A stretch of DNA of 39,378 nt from Planctomycetia bacterium. Lineage in GTDB: Bacteria; Planctomycetota; Phycisphaerae; Phycisphaerales; SM1A02. The translations under genes were made by a program, and so were the position numbers. A model generated the notes under the pieces. It searched no databases. It had not been told where the DNA came from and saw only the letters and a list, made by a program, of their open reading frames with translations. The stretch's first letter is position 1. Each line of letters begins with the position of its first letter. Of the stretch, positions 17,222-23,790 are shown in pieces. Location: the NCBI GenBank assembly GCA_005799495.1, contig SYGP01000048.1, positions 1 through 39,378 of the forward strand, read 5' to 3'.

Positions 17222-17707
17222 TCAGCGGCGGCGATGCATGGCGCGGTCGATGTCGCGCTGAGACTCGCGTTTGGCAATCGACTGACGCTTGTCGACCTTG
17301 CTCTTGCCAGTCCCAACCCCGATGAGCAACTTGGCAAATCCATTCTTGAAATAGATCTTCAGGGGAACAAGCGAAACGCCCTTCGCCTGCACTTGACCCG
17401 CGAGCCGTTCGATCTCGCGCCGCGAGGCCAGCAACCGCCGTACCCGAGTTGGATCATGCTGTCGGTCACGCCCCGCCGGCGGGTACTCCGCGATGTGAAC
17501 GCCGTGCAGAGCGAGTTGCAGGGGCGAACCCTCGGCCATCACAAATCCCTCGGCGATACTGACTTGCGAAGCCCGCACGGACTTGACCTCTGTGCCCCTC
17601 AGTTCCATACCGCACTCCACCGTTTCGCCGATTGAAAAGTCGTGAAACGCCCGACGATTTTCAATGGTCGGGCTGTTCTTCGGCTGTTTCTCCGAGCGAC
17701 CCGACAT
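17222..17707 (-). CDS. smpB: SsrA-binding protein SmpB
   Basis: Binds tmRNA and delivers it to stalled ribosomes for trans-translation. The 161 residues fit the family. Conserved features are NRRAFHDFSIGETVECGMEL near the start, GTEVKSVR (family GTEVKSLR), the KGVSLVPLKIYFKNGFAKL stretch (family LVPL.lY...G..K), the GKSKVDKR motif, and a basic C-terminal tail ending RAMHRRR that reaches into the decoding site. No tmRNA gene is recognisable nearby. A 7-base inverted repeat lies 16 bases upstream of its ATG. Confidence 0.97.
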   Translation of the reverse strand: MSGRSEKQPKNSPTIENRRAFHDFSIGETVECGMELRGTEVKSVRASQVSIAEGFVMAEGSPLQLALHGVHIAEYPPAGRDRQHDPTRVRRLLASRREIERLAGQVQAKGVSLVPLKIYFKNGFAKLLIGVGTGKSKVDKRQSIAKRESQRDIDRAMHRRR

Positions 17708-17723
17708 GGTTTCGATCCGTTCC

Positions 17724-17742
17724 GCAGTCGCGGCGCGACTGC
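17724..17742. promoter_or_regulatory. Inverted repeat upstream of smpB
   Basis: GCAGTCG (17724-17730) and CGACTGC (17736-17742) form a perfect 7-base hairpin with a 5-base loop, 16 bases from the smpB ATG. It could be a 5' UTR hairpin or an operator. The remaining gap to the metalloprotease is relatively AT-rich and probably holds both divergent promoters, but I cannot fix them. Confidence 0.35.
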
Positions 17743-17920
17743 ATAAAAATGCTTGTGATTGTCTCAGAAATGTTGCGTTCGTTCAATCTTCGTGCATGCT
17801 TCCGCATTCACGAGTCGTAGAGTTTAGGGACTTGTCATTTCGGGGGCTGAGGCTACGGGTATGCGGTACCTCAAGTGTCTGATTTGCGTATCCCCCGTTC
17901 TTCCAATCCAAAGACTCCCG

Positions 17921-20758
17921 ATGCCCAACCACACAAAGTTCTTGGTCGCCGTTCCACTCGTCGCAGCATTCATCGGATTCCTCGGCGCGGCGCCCTTGCG
18001 TGCGCAGCAGATCGATCTCCGAGGAGCGAAGAATGAAGACATCATTGATGTCGATGCCGCAGCGGCCCAGATCAAGTTCAAGGATGCGCACCCCGCGACC
18101 GAGCTGTTCACCATCGCGGATCGCGTGACCTGCCTTTCGGGTCGGTTCTTTTCGCAAGGGACCTCGCCATCGCGCAGCGCCGAAGCATTCTTGCGACAAC
18201 ACGCAGGCATCTTCGGAGCGCGGACGCAGGACATCGTGCCGTTTGGTGCGTTCCCTGATGCCGTGCACTCGGTTGGTGTCCTGTGGGATGAAGCCACGCA
18301 GTCCTTCAACTTCACCCTGCTGGGTTACTCGCAAGTCGTGGAGGGGATTCCAGTCTTCCGAAGCGCCCTCAAGCTGCTGATGAGAAACGAAGCCGGGTTC
18401 CCCCTCGTTCTCGCGAGCGCCGACCTTCGAGATCTTGGCGACTTCCCTGCGACGCTTGCAGCTCGCCCCACGCTGGCCGATTTCGATCCACGCGTGTGGA
18501 GCGGTGAAGCGATCGCGCACCGCGCGCTTGGAGAACCGCAGGAGGCGCAACTCGTCATCTTTGCCGGCGTGGATGACGCGCCCGCTCAGCCCACGCTCGC
18601 AGTCAGCTTCGTGGTGGAGCGTGGTGTCCCTGGCACGGGCTACACCAAGATGCTCTATGTCGCAGATGTGCGGACAGGAAAGGTGCTCTTCTCCGAGAGC
18701 CAGATCTTCCACGCCGATGTTTCGGGAACCATCGCAGGCCAGGCGACGCAGGGCTTCGTCGCCGATGCGTGCAGCGCGGAAGCGCAGACGGGCATGCCCT
18801 ACGCCCGCGTGACAGCAGGATCGACGAATGTGTTCGCGGACGTCAACGGCAACTTCGTTGTTCCCAATTCTGGAACGGGCTCCGTCAATGTGACGAGCGA
18901 CTTTGGAGTCGCGGGCCGATACTTCAAGGTGGCAGACAATGCAGGCCCCGTCTCGTCACTCTCGCAGAGCATTCCGAGTGGCGGATCAGCCACGCTCGTC
19001 CACAATGCGGCGAATACCGATGCGAATGTTCGCGCGCAAGTGAACGCCTATCTGCATGCCAACATCGCGCGGGACGCCATCCTCGCGACCAACCCCAACT
19101 ATCCCGTCATCGCAGGTCAGCAGGACAGCTCTGCGTTCCAGATCAATGTGCAGGTTTCGGGCACCTGCAATGCGTTCTACAACGGGAGCTCGATCAACTT
19201 CTATCCCGCGGGCGGGGGATGCAACAACACGGCATTCGCGACGATTGTTCATCACGAGTTCGGGCATCACATGGTCTCCTCAGCAGGGAGTGGTCAGGGC
19301 GCGTACGGTGAGGGGCAAGCCGATGTGCTCTCGGTTGTCATCAGTGAATCCCCATTCCTTGCCATTGGGTTCCAGTCGTGCAGCACTGGTCTTCGGAACG
19401 CGGACAACGACAATCAGTACTCAGCGTCAGGCTGCTCGACCGCAGGGAGTGCGGTCCACACCTGCGGCACGCTGCTTTCTGGATCTGTGTGGGATACATG
19501 GCTGAACATGCAGACCGCAGAGCCTGTGAACTACCGCACGATCATGAGGAATCTGGCGGTCAACAGCACGCTTCTTCACACGGGCACCAGCATCAACAGC
19601 GACATCACGCGGCACTACCTCACGCTCGATGACAACAATGCGACCCTGGAGGATGGAACGCCGCACTATGCGCAGATCAACACGGGATTCTCGGATCACG
19701 GGTTGCCTGGTCCCCCGCTCTCCCCTCTTGCGTTCTCGGTGGCTGGTGGCATTCCCGCCTACGCCGATCCAGCATCGACTCGCAACCTGACGGTCACGGT
19801 GAGCGCGCTCGGTGGACAGCCGCAGGCTGGTACGGGGCGTCTGTTCTGGCGCGCAGGATCGAGCGGTGCATTCACGGATGTGGCCATGCCGCAAGGCGCC
19901 GCCAATGCCTACACCGCATCGCTTCCGATGGGGGTTTGTGGCAGCATCGTCCAGTACTACTTCCAAGCCCAAACAACGAGTGGGACGACAGTCACGAGCC
20001 CGGCAAGTGCGCCGACCTCGGTGCATTCCACTTCCGCTGGATATGGAGACCTTGGTGTTGTGTTCGCCACTTTGGAGACCGATCCAGGGTGGACCGTCGG
20101 CATTGCGGGCGACACGGCAACTGCTGGTCAGTGGACTCGCGTGGATCCGAACGGAACGCAAGCTCAGCCTGAGGACGACTTCACCCCTGCCCCAGGAACC
20201 GTGTGCTTCATCACGGGTCAGGGATCTGTCGGTGGAGCGCTTGGGGAGGCTGACATCGACGGCGGCGTGACCACCCTCATGACAGCCGCGTTCTCGCTGA
20301 CGGCCGTTGCTGAACCGCAGATCTCCTATGCGCGTTGGTACTCCAACGACAAGGGAGCGAGCCCGAATGCAGACTCGATGCCCGTGGAGATCTCCAACAA
20401 CAATGGAACGACTTGGGTGCAATTGGAATTGGTCACGGAAAATCTGAATGCGTGGTCTGTGAAGACCTTCCGCGTCGCTGACTTCGTGACGCCGACTGCC
20501 ACCATGCGGGTCCGTTGGCGTCCGAGCGACCTGGGAAGCGGCTCGTTGGTCGAGGCGGGTGTGGATGACTTCCGTGTGTTCGGCATCGATTGCACCGATC
20601 CAGGCAACCCAGCGGATTTGAACGGCGACGGATATGTCGACGGATCTGATCTCGCGGCTCTTCTGAGTGGTTGGGGCACGGCGACAGGCGATGTGAACGG
20701 CGATGGCACGACGGATGGCACTGACCTTGCCGGTCTGCTGTCGGCGTGGACCAACTGA
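17921..20758 (+). CDS. Secreted zinc metalloprotease (fungalysin/thermolysin-like) with dockerin-like C-terminus
   Basis: A 945-residue exported protein. From the ATG at 17921 a signal peptide is clear (FLVAVPLVAAFIGFLGAAPLRA, cleavage after RAQ or LRA). The next about 200 residues resemble an FTP/PepSY-type propeptide (YSQVVEGIPVF, VLASADLRDL). The metallopeptidase centre is HEFGH at residues 445-449 with EGQADV (Glu464, Asp468) resembling the EG.SD third-ligand motif of M36. Only 14 residues separate His449 from Glu464, shorter than in M4 or M36, so the subfamily may be new. Beta-sandwich domains follow (about 600-890). Two dockerin-like loops close the protein (DLNGDGYVDGSDLAALLSGW and a second copy). 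An in-frame ATG at 17861 is possible but gives no better signal peptide. Confidence 0.82.
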   Translation: MPNHTKFLVAVPLVAAFIGFLGAAPLRAQQIDLRGAKNEDIIDVDAAAAQIKFKDAHPATELFTIADRVTCLSGRFFSQGTSPSRSAEAFLRQHAGIFGARTQDIVPFGAFPDAVHSVGVLWDEATQSFNFTLLGYSQVVEGIPVFRSALKLLMRNEAGFPLVLASADLRDLGDFPATLAARPTLADFDPRVWSGEAIAHRALGEPQEAQLVIFAGVDDAPAQPTLAVSFVVERGVPGTGYTKMLYVADVRTGKVLFSESQIFHADVSGTIAGQATQGFVADACSAEAQTGMPYARVTAGSTNVFADVNGNFVVPNSGTGSVNVTSDFGVAGRYFKVADNAGPVSSLSQSIPSGGSATLVHNAANTDANVRAQVNAYLHANIARDAILATNPNYPVIAGQQDSSAFQINVQVSGTCNAFYNGSSINFYPAGGGCNNTAFATIVHHEFGHHMVSSAGSGQGAYGEGQADVLSVVISESPFLAIGFQSCSTGLRNADNDNQYSASGCSTAGSAVHTCGTLLSGSVWDTWLNMQTAEPVNYRTIMRNLAVNSTLLHTGTSINSDITRHYLTLDDNNATLEDGTPHYAQINTGFSDHGLPGPPLSPLAFSVAGGIPAYADPASTRNLTVTVSALGGQPQAGTGRLFWRAGSSGAFTDVAMPQGAANAYTASLPMGVCGSIVQYYFQAQTTSGTTVTSPASAPTSVHSTSAGYGDLGVVFATLETDPGWTVGIAGDTATAGQWTRVDPNGTQAQPEDDFTPAPGTVCFITGQGSVGGALGEADIDGGVTTLMTAAFSLTAVAEPQISYARWYSNDKGASPNADSMPVEISNNNGTTWVQLELVTENLNAWSVKTFRVADFVTPTATMRVRWRPSDLGSGSLVEAGVDDFRVFGIDCTDPGNPADLNGDGYVDGSDLAALLSGWGTATGDVNGDGTTDGTDLAGLLSAWTN

Positions 20759-20801
20759 CGCGCTCACGGACCGATCACCTCGCGCCTCGATTGCGACTTC
20801 G

Positions 20802-20807
20802 TATACT
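20802..20807 (+). promoter_or_regulatory. -10 box TATACT of the tRNA gene
   Basis: TATACT ends 12 bases before the mature 5' end of tRNA-Leu, a suitable place for a -10 box with a very short 5' leader. No good -35 at 16-18 bases. Confidence 0.5.
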
Positions 20808-20819
20808 GCTCCGTCCGTT

Positions 20820-20903
20820 GCCCAGGTGGCGGAATTGGCAGACGCGCCAGCTTGAGGTGCTGGTGGGAGAAATCTCTTGGAGGTTCGAGTCCTCTTCTGG
20901 GCA
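20820..20903 (+). tRNA. tRNA-Leu (anticodon GAG)
   Basis: An 84-base class II tRNA. The acceptor stem GCCCAGG pairs with TCTGGGC (one G-T). The anticodon arm CCAGC-TTGAGGT-GCTGG gives anticodon GAG (reads CUC/CUU). There is a long variable arm (TGGGAGAAATCTCTT), and the T arm GGAGG-TTCGAGT-CCTCT is standard. The discriminator base is A. CCA is not encoded and must be added enzymatically. Confidence 0.97.
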
Positions 20904-20910
20904 TTCAAAC

Positions 20911-20936
20911 GGGCGCCGCCCACGGGCGCCCTTTTT
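20911..20936 (+). terminator. Rho-independent terminator after tRNA-Leu
   Basis: GGGCGCC (20911-20917) and GGCGCCC (20925-20931) form a 7-base GC stem with a 7-base loop, followed by TTTTT. It starts 8 bases after the tRNA and separates it from queE. Confidence 0.88.
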
Positions 20937-20978
20937 CATGGACCGTGCGCTGAAGACTCCTTCGCCATCGAGACTCCC

Positions 20979-21656
20979 GTGCCCCTGCGAATCAACGAGA
21001 TCTTTCACTCTGTGCAGGGCGAGTCGACATGGATGGGTGCACCCTGTGTGTTCGTGCGCCTGACGGGCTGCCCGCTTCGCTGTGGGTACTGCGATACCGA
21101 GTACGCCTTTCGCCAGGGGGCCATGCGAGAGCGTGCCGATGTGCTGCGCGAGGTGCTCTCCTACGACTGCGATCTCGTGGAGATCACTGGCGGCGAACCC
21201 CTCGCACAGCGGGAAGCGTTCGACCTGATTCGCGAACTGCTCGATGCAGGCCGTACGGTGCTGATCGAGACATCGGGAGCGATCGGGACTGCTGGCGTGG
21301 ATCCGCGCGCGCACATCATTCTGGACATCAAGACACCTGGCTCGGGCGAGGCGGCCCGAATGGACTGGTCGAATGTCGATCGGCTGCGAGCGCACGATGA
21401 AGTGAAGTTCGTGATCTGTTCGCGCAGCGACTATGAGTTTGCACGAGAGGCCACTCGAACGCACCGCCTCGTCGAACGCTGCCGCTGCGTGCTGTTCTCA
21501 CCTGTCCATGAACAACCGCGCGGAGTCGAGATCGGCGGCATGCAGGGGCTTTCACCACGCGATCTGGCGGCGTGGGTTCTCGCTGATGGGCTTCGAGTGC
21601 GGGTGCAGATGCAGCTTCACAAGATCATCTGGGAACCGCAAACGCGCGGCGTCTGA
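20979..21656 (+). CDS. queE: 7-carboxy-7-deazaguanine synthase QueE (radical SAM)
   Basis: Radical-SAM enzyme that turns 6-carboxytetrahydropterin into 7-carboxy-7-deazaguanine in queuosine synthesis. Read from the GTG at 20979 it begins PLRINEIFHSVQGEST, as QueE proteins do, and is 225 residues. The 4Fe-4S cysteines are Cys31, Cys35 and Cys38 in CPLRCGYCDTEYAF. The SAM-binding ITGGEPLAQ follows, then ETSGAIG and DIKTPGSGE. No preQ1 riboswitch and no other queuosine gene are visible. No Shine-Dalgarno or adjacent -10 box was found. The open frame extends upstream through the tRNA 3' end, but that part is not coding. Confidence 0.95.
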   Translation: MPLRINEIFHSVQGESTWMGAPCVFVRLTGCPLRCGYCDTEYAFRQGAMRERADVLREVLSYDCDLVEITGGEPLAQREAFDLIRELLDAGRTVLIETSGAIGTAGVDPRAHIILDIKTPGSGEAARMDWSNVDRLRAHDEVKFVICSRSDYEFAREATRTHRLVERCRCVLFSPVHEQPRGVEIGGMQGLSPRDLAAWVLADGLRVRVQMQLHKIIWEPQTRGV

Positions 21657-21677
21657 CGGCCTCGCTTCCTCAGTCCG

Positions 21678-21707
21678 CAAGCCGAGGGTCTTTCCACAAG
21701 CCGAGGG
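21678..21707 (+). repeat. Short direct repeat between convergent queE and the DUF429 gene
   Basis: CAAGCCGAGGG occurs at 21678-21688 and again at 21697-21707. The 72-base convergent gap shows no clear terminator for either gene. Confidence 0.5.
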
Positions 21708-21728
21708 GCTCGCGGTCCGAACATCGAT

Positions 21729-22472
21729 TCAGTACACCCAGCCTTCCACGAGCGCCTCGCGTGGCACGACTGTCACCTGCGGTGGCGTCAGGAGCAGGAG
21801 TGCGTCGAGTGTGTCGCCCTCTTCGTCTTCCTCCGCTTCCGCAGCGATGCGAGGTGGCACTCGAAGTCCCGTACCCATCAGCTTGTGCAGAATCGTCTGC
21901 CGAACTTCGCGCGGCGGACCTCCAGAGCCCTTGTAGCCGCGCGCTGGCCAGCCGCGGCGCTGCAAGACACTTGCGGGACATCCTTCGCAGACCATCGCGT
22001 TCGATGCGCTCGGCGCCATCGGCACGATCGAGACACCAGCGTCGTGCAGCGGCAACAGCACTTCGCACATCAGCGTCCATGTCTGCTTGAAGATGCGGAG
22101 ATTCATCGGCGCCATGGGAGTCCGCGCCTCGATGTCGGCACGGCGGCGAGGCTCTTCTCGGGAAACCGATCGCATCATCGACCGCCATGCGCGAGGCGAG
22201 CCGCTCTCGAAAGCCCACTTCGCGGACGCGAGCCACTCCTCAGGAACGCCGTGCGCTCGCAGCGTGGCGAGTGGCAGTCCCACGGGCGCATCGATGCGCC
22301 AGATGTGACGCGCCGTCCCAGACGCTGAGTCGATGATCGCTCGAAGCAATTGCCCACGATCCGCGCGTCCAAGCCGAACGCTGCCCGACTCGAGCGTGGC
22401 GATTCGAATCTTGTGGACGCCACCCTGGTCCGCCCCGGAAAAGTCCACGCCGTGCAGGATGGGCGCGTTCAC
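21729..22472 (-). CDS. DUF429 family protein (predicted RNase H-like nuclease)
   Basis: About 247 residues from a GTG at 22472. Recognised as DUF429 by the opening beta-strand GVDFSGA (Asp10, the expected first acidic residue of an RNase H-like fold), the IDAPVGLP segment and the late DTLDALLLL helix that usually carries further acidic residues. The biochemical activity of the family is not established as far as I know. The GTG overlaps the stop of the upstream zinc-ribbon gene by four bases (GTGA), so translation is coupled. An ATG at 22514 would add 14 residues and lengthen the overlap. Confidence 0.7.
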   Translation of the reverse strand: MNAPILHGVDFSGADQGGVHKIRIATLESGSVRLGRADRGQLLRAIIDSASGTARHIWRIDAPVGLPLATLRAHGVPEEWLASAKWAFESGSPRAWRSMMRSVSREEPRRRADIEARTPMAPMNLRIFKQTWTLMCEVLLPLHDAGVSIVPMAPSASNAMVCEGCPASVLQRRGWPARGYKGSGGPPREVRQTILHKLMGTGLRVPPRIAAEAEEDEEGDTLDALLLLTPPQVTVVPREALVEGWVY

Positions 22473-22705
22473 TGGCGACCGCACGCCGACTGTGGCTTCC
22501 CGCACGGGCAGCATCCACCGACATGCACATGCGGCGCAGCGGATGTTCCACCTTCCGCGCCCGACACGCCGAAGGTGCTCAGACGACGGGTGAAAGTCCT
22601 GCCCTTGCCCTCGGGATCGGCAACGGGGTCGTCCGCCTGCGCCATGGGTCGCAGCAGCGTGATCACTTCGCCGTCGTTCTCACAGACGTATTCGTATTGC
22701 GGCAT
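22469..22705 (-). CDS. FmdB-like small zinc-ribbon protein, atypical
   Basis: A 78-residue protein starting MPQYEYVC, the hallmark of the FmdB zinc-ribbon regulator family (MP.YEY.C..CG). The ribbon is degenerate. The second Cys is Asp (CENDGE), and the usual CP.C is replaced by an acidic stretch. A C-terminal His/Cys cluster (HVHVGGCCPCG, Cys65, 66, 68, 75) could bind metal instead. TACACT (minus strand 22718-22713) ends 7 bases before the ATG, so the mRNA is probably leaderless. Coupled to the DUF429 gene. Function unknown. Confidence 0.72.
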   Translation of the reverse strand: MPQYEYVCENDGEVITLLRPMAQADDPVADPEGKGRTFTRRLSTFGVSGAEGGTSAAPHVHVGGCCPCGKPQSACGRQ

Positions 22706-22712
22706 GTCGGGA

Positions 22713-22718
22713 AGTGTA
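22713..22718 (-). promoter_or_regulatory. -10-like TACACT, leaderless-type start
   Basis: On the minus strand TACACT lies 7 bases before the ATG at 22705. It is the same hexamer as before nuoB on the plus strand. Confidence 0.55.
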
Positions 22719-22737
22719 GGGAACGACCACCGCGACA

Positions 22738-23775
22738 TCATCGAGATCGACCGCGAAAACCACTCTTGCGACCGCGCTGGTCTTGTCTGCCTGCACGGAA
22801 GTTGCGGGTACCACTGGCGGTTTGTGCTCCCGCCTTTCCTGCACGGAAGTCGCGTTTCCCACCTGGAGCGCGGACAATGCGCTGCGCGCTGCGCGTCTCG
22901 CGTGGCATGCGATCGAGTGCATGCAAGGCGCGTTCGCGGCGCTGACGAATCGCCGCCGTATCGGCAAACGCAGCGGAGCGCAGTTGCGCCAGTTCGCCCC
23001 TCGTCAGATCGCGCCACTCACCGACGGCCAGCCCGCGCAATTGCAACGGTCCGATCCGAGTGCGCTTGATGCGCTTCACAGGGCGACCGATTTCGGCCAG
23101 CGCGTCGCGGATGGTGCGCTGCCGCGGCTCGTTCACCTCAATCGCGAGCAGGGTGCGTTCCCCCTCGCGGCGCAGAATGCGCACATGCGACAGTTGCCCA
23201 CCCTCCGCCGACCTTCCCGCAGCCGCACCGAACAGCGCCTCCTCGATGTGCGGCACATCAGCCGCCTGCACATCACTGCGCACAAGCACTTCATATTCCT
23301 TCCCGATTTCGTAGCGCGGATGCGTGAGGCGGTTGATGAGCTCTCCGTCATTGGTCAGCAGCACGAGACCGATGGCGTCCACATCGAGGCGACCCACTGG
23401 GTTCAGCCGCGCACCACTCGGATGATCAACCAACGCAAGAACCGATGCGCGCCCCTCTGGATCGGAGCGCGTCACCAAGGAGCCTCCAGGCTTGTGCAGC
23501 ATCACAAACACATGCTCCTGCGCTCGCTGCATCGGCTTGCCATCGATGGTGATTCGGTCGCGTGCGGGGTCAACCCACGCAGGGAGCGCCGCCACGATCT
23601 CGCCGTTGACGCTGACGCGCCCCCCTTCGATCATCTGCTCCGCCTCACGCCGCGATGCAGCCCCCGCATCAGCGATCACCTTCTGGATGCGAACGCCGCG
23701 CGCAGCATCCGTGAATGCATGAGTCGGCTTGGTTCGGCGTCGCCGCATCCCTTGGAGGGTAGTCGCTGCGGACAT
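22738..23775 (-). CDS. rluB: rRNA pseudouridine synthase, RsuA/RluB family
   Basis: Isomerises a uridine in rRNA. The 345-residue protein has an N-terminal S4 RNA-binding domain (RIQKVIADAGAASRREAEQMI, about 29-49, then GRVSVNGE) and the catalytic motif GRLDVDAIGLVLLTNDGEL with Asp131. YEVLV and RTRIGPLQLRGL (about 240) are further family signatures. The last 70 residues are a basic, low-complexity tail with FRAG-type repeats, likely disordered. The start at 23775 is uncertain; a second ATG nine codons in (23748) is possible. It is divergent from the lipoprotein gene, with starts only 15 bases apart. RluB versus RluE/RluF-like specificity cannot be told. Confidence 0.9.
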   Translation of the reverse strand: MSAATTLQGMRRRRTKPTHAFTDAARGVRIQKVIADAGAASRREAEQMIEGGRVSVNGEIVAALPAWVDPARDRITIDGKPMQRAQEHVFVMLHKPGGSLVTRSDPEGRASVLALVDHPSGARLNPVGRLDVDAIGLVLLTNDGELINRLTHPRYEIGKEYEVLVRSDVQAADVPHIEEALFGAAAGRSAEGGQLSHVRILRREGERTLLAIEVNEPRQRTIRDALAEIGRPVKRIKRTRIGPLQLRGLAVGEWRDLTRGELAQLRSAAFADTAAIRQRRERALHALDRMPRETRSAQRIVRAPGGKRDFRAGKAGAQTASGTRNFRAGRQDQRGRKSGFRGRSR

Positions 23776-23778
23776 TCC

Positions 23779-23784
23779 TATGCT
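23779..23784 (+). promoter_or_regulatory. -10-like TATGCT, leaderless-type start
   Basis: TATGCT ends 6 bases before the ATG at 23791. It sits in the 15 bases between two divergent genes, so the upstream promoter part must lie inside the pseudouridine synthase gene. Confidence 0.5.
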
Positions 23785-23790
23785 TCCGTC

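Noticed and set aside
17181-17920. tmRNA (ssrA) next to smpB
   Set aside because: No tRNA-Ala-like ends or tag reading frame in either flank of smpB.
20904-20978. preQ1 riboswitch or regulated leader before queE
   Set aside because: The gap holds only the tRNA terminator and about 40 plain bases; no aptamer-like H-type pseudoknot could be drawn.
21678-21707. CRISPR or mobile-element end from the 11-base direct repeat
   Set aside because: Only two copies, 8 bases apart, no further units, no transposase and no inverted ends.
22783-23790. N-terminal extension of the repeat lipoprotein by 336 codons
   Set aside because: The upstream open frame lies antisense to the pseudouridine synthase gene; the lipoprotein signal and -10-like box fix the start at 23791.
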